Assembly: GCA_963654355.1 (NCBI GenBank)
Contig: CAVKBM010000105.1
Location: forward strand, 1-5,643
Direction of reading: 5' to 3'
DNA: 5,643 bases
DNA from: UBA1181 sp963654355
Lineage (GTDB): Bacteria > Bacteroidota > Bacteroidia > Bacteroidales > Paludibacteraceae
The translations under genes and the position numbers were made by a program. Every line of letters starts with the position of its first letter. Position 1 is the first letter of the stretch. Shown here one piece after another: positions 5,507 through 5,643 of this stretch. Below the pieces are notes generated by a model. That model searched no databases, was not told the origin of the DNA, and worked only from the letters and a program-made list of their open reading frames with translations.

Positions 5507-5643
5507 TTACAATAGAAACCACAAAACGGCGGTGTGGCAGAGGCAACCTATAAGTATGAAGATATGCCAAATGGCATGGTTGTAGGTGCGTTTTTCATCC
5601 TTCCAAAAGAAAATTGTTCCGAGTGAGAATGCTATTCCTTCTG
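5507..5643 (-). CDS. trhA: TrhA/hemolysin III family membrane protein, C-terminal 44 residues
   Basis: Reading the minus strand from 5641 to the stop at 5507-5509 gives 44 residues, and the gene continues beyond the right edge. The fragment has the hallmarks of the hemolysin III (PAQR-like, seven-helix) C-terminus: a helix with SLGTIFFW, a short basic loop KDEKRTY, then NHAIWHIFILIGCLCH. In that last block, His22, His26 and His36 of the fragment match the conserved H-x3-H and later His thought to bind metal in this superfamily, and a final hydrophobic helix ends in LWFLL. The family averages about 200-220 residues, so most of it is missing. TrhA proteins in other bacteria are linked to membrane fluidity; the old hemolysin name is not well supported as a function. 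No terminator separates it from the antiporter gene downstream. Confidence 0.85.
   Translation of the reverse strand, partial: EGIAFSLGTIFFWKDEKRTYNHAIWHIFILIGCLCHTAVLWFLL

Overview
The window looks like an ordinary chromosomal segment from a Bacteroidales bacterium (Bacteroides/Prevotella-like; genus not resolvable from sequence alone). The reasons are the moderately low G+C, a tRNA gene without an encoded CCA end, starts with little or no Shine-Dalgarno sequence, a TAnnTTTG-type promoter box, and the protein families present.

Layout: (1) Positions 1-52 hold the 3' half of a class II tRNA-Ser(UGA), closed by a very strong UUCG-loop terminator (61-96). (2) A 93-bp intergenic leader (97-189) contains a near-perfect 15-bp inverted repeat that overlaps a Bacteroidetes-type -7 box. 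(3) A plus-strand operon follows: an exported thioredoxin-like protein, then rfbA, rfbC and rfbD of dTDP-L-rhamnose synthesis, ending in a Rho-independent terminator (3018-3056). (4) An acyltransferase of the GNAT/FemAB-like superfamily starts only 3 bp after that terminator's T-run. (5) Convergent to it, with an 11-bp gap, the minus strand carries an NhaC-family antiporter. Upstream of the antiporter lies the C-terminal end of a TrhA/hemolysin III (PAQR-like) membrane protein that runs off the right edge.

How the genes fit together: RfbA makes dTDP-glucose, RfbC epimerises dTDP-4-keto-6-deoxyglucose, and RfbD reduces the product to dTDP-L-rhamnose for surface polysaccharide. The second enzyme, RfbB (4,6-dehydratase), is absent from the window and must be encoded elsewhere. 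The exported thioredoxin and the acyltransferase are plausibly envelope-related, but their link to rhamnose is inferred from neighbourhood only. The minus-strand pair is a separate ion-transport/membrane unit.

I found no mobile element, CRISPR array, phage gene or clearly novel system. The most interesting points are regulatory: the inverted repeat in the leader, and the terminator placed against the start of the acyltransferase gene.
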